DNA of 41,364 nucleotides from Candidatus Avelusimicrobium fimicolum (GTDB lineage: Bacteria > Elusimicrobiota > Elusimicrobia > Elusimicrobiales > Elusimicrobiaceae), in assembly GCA_900541355.1 (NCBI GenBank), contig UQJU01000010.1, positions 1 through 41,364 of the forward strand, read 5' to 3'. How positions within the stretch are numbered: the stretch's first letter is position 1; the number at the start of each line of letters is the position of its first letter. This document shows positions 40,792-41,364 of this stretch, in pieces. The position numbers and the translations under genes are program-made. The notes beneath the pieces were generated by a model that saw nothing but the letters and a program-made list of their open reading frames with translations, searched no databases and was not told where the DNA came from.

Positions 40792-41037
40792 TTAATAATA
40801 GACCGCGTAGGAAATACTGCCCGGAGTGGGCGGAGGGGGAATCCCTAATTTGCGTTTTCGCTGGGTTTCTTTGCGTTGTTCTTGGAGGAGTACGCGCATC
40901 TGCATATCCACATAGGCGGCTTCTTCTGCGTTCAAATAGACAATACTTTCCTGCACGCTTACCGGGGCGGATATTTCTAACGGGCGGGTAAGTTCCTTCT
41001 TCATAAAAGCGGCCCAAGATAATAGTTTTTTTGTCAT
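40792..41037 (-). CDS. Small protein of unknown function
   Basis: 81 aa, no family recognised. A basic, weakly hydrophobic N-terminus (MTKKLLSWAAFMKKEL) leads to a helical central part with an Ala/Glu/Gln-rich stretch (~37-58) and a Lys/Arg patch (ETQRKRKLG). The proline run PPPPTP precedes a Tyr-ending tail. Support for it being real: a TATTCT box exactly 6 nt before the ATG, as at the ECF sigma gene, a plausible terminator at its end, and no better reading on either strand. Confidence 0.5.
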   Translation of the reverse strand: MTKKLLSWAAFMKKELTRPLEISAPVSVQESIVYLNAEEAAYVDMQMRVLLQEQRKETQRKRKLGIPPPPTPGSISYAVYY

Positions 41038-41043
41038 ATATAT

Positions 41044-41049
41044 AGAATA
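41044..41049 (-). promoter_or_regulatory. -10-like TATTCT 6 nt before the small gene
   Basis: Read on minus: TATTCT (41049-41044), six bases, ATG at 41037. No SD. Confidence 0.4.
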
Positions 41050-41101
41050 GGTTTTTTAATATTTCCCTGCCAGGGTCAAAGGGCCCGCCGTAGAGGATAA
41101 A

Positions 41102-41171
41102 AAGGGCCTAGCCCTTGTTGGGCCTTTTGGCCCCCGCTAGGGGTTTTCATCCCCGAGTGTTTGGCGGGGAT
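41102..41171. repeat. Chain of overlapping short palindromes
   Basis: Four perfect dyads lie within 70 bp: AAGGGC/GCCCTT (41102-41116), GGGCC-TTTT-GGCCC (41120-41133), CCCC-GCTA-GGGG (41132-41143) and ATCCCC/GGGGAT (41149-41171). Some share bases, so they exclude one another. No ORF covers them. Confidence 0.6.
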
Positions 41172-41209
41172 CTCGTAGTTTTGCAAGGAAACAACCCCGA
41201 CGAACAACA

Positions 41210-41342
41210 GATTCCCGACTACGGCTTTCGGGAATGACGGCTTTCTAAGAAAGAGGTCATCCTGATTTCAGAATCTACCGATTGTGTAGTTTGCCTTGTG
41301 TATTGTAGATGTCGTCATCCTGGAAAGTTGTAGTCCAGGATC
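41210..41342. repeat. REP-like repeat units in inverted arrangement
   Basis: Unit 1 (plus, 41210-41241) and unit 3 (minus, 41342-41311) are diverged copies of one ~32-nt hairpin: GAT, stem, ACTAC-loop-CTTT, complementary stem, ATGACGrC. The stems differ but stay self-complementary (ATTCCCGA/TCGGGAAT; ATCCTGG/CCAGGAT). A third, short-loop relative lies on minus at 41275-41255. The gene-free stretch 41038-41364 (327 bp, to the window end) otherwise shows no gene. Confidence 0.65.
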
Positions 41343-41364
41343 TGTCGTTACTCTAAAAGAGGAC

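Noticed and set aside
40511..41017. 168-aa open frame on minus over the etfA end and the small gene
   Set aside because: Spans the etfA stop, the terminator hairpin and another reading of the small gene; no motif. The frame at 40792-41037 has a better promoter position.

Overview
The window is a gene-dense bacterial chromosome segment with about 38 protein genes. I see no rRNA, tRNA, CRISPR array, prophage or complete insertion sequence. The cell has a Gram-negative envelope, shown by KdsC, LptE, an outer-membrane beta-barrel and Tol-independent export signals. It also has type IV pilin-like proteins and a fermentative, flavin-bifurcating type of redox metabolism (acyl-CoA dehydrogenase, EtfB, and EtfA with a fused ferredoxin domain). 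The pilins, the clostridial-style Etf genes in an LPS-bearing cell and the overall protein style suggest Elusimicrobiota, probably an anaerobic gut Elusimicrobiaceae member. This placement is an inference from sequence style, not a database result.

Layout. 1-347: end of an outer-membrane barrel gene. 412-7650 (minus): a run reading glycosyltransferase, xer recombinase, gpmA, leuS, lptE, holA; leuS-lptE-holA is the same order as in Escherichia coli. 7809-11421 (minus): clpC-recA. 11556-15291 (plus): kdsC-tmk-holB-metG, mostly with overlapping stop/start codons. 15382-18852: exported ankyrin protein, recG and a small MscS-related membrane protein. 18913-21055 (minus): ECF sigma factor, Cys-rich single-pass membrane protein and a thioredoxin-CcdA-like fusion, a compact operon that looks like a thiol-redox regulon. 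21164-22918: a Dxs-like TPP enzyme. 22928-23852: MerR regulator plus Fe-S flavoprotein behind a textbook 19-bp-spacer MerR promoter. 23973-29928: Bcr/CflA-type MFS transporter, exported HAD phosphatase, sugar-nucleotide epimerase, Fe-alcohol dehydrogenase and PIF1-like helicase. 30110-32159: a pilin with an unusual promoter region and a secreted zinc metalloprotease. 32245-35998 (minus): rpsU-dnaG-rpoD, the classical macromolecular-synthesis operon. 36098-36975: HIT protein and a second pilin, divergent. 37098-40724: acyl-CoA dehydrogenase-etfB-etfA. 40792-41037: an unknown small gene. 41038-41364: gene-free DNA packed with palindromes and REP-like units.

The main unexpected signals are as follows. 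(1) At least seven genes have a -10-like hexamer exactly 6 nt before the ATG and no Shine-Dalgarno, which predicts leaderless mRNAs. (2) The pilin at 30110 has a 12-T tract between candidate -35 and -10 boxes and a perfect 18-bp inverted repeat over the -10, suggesting switchable expression. (3) The sigma/Cys-rich/thioredoxin-CcdA operon may be a self-contained periplasmic thiol sensor. (4) Inverted REP-like units lie at the right edge.
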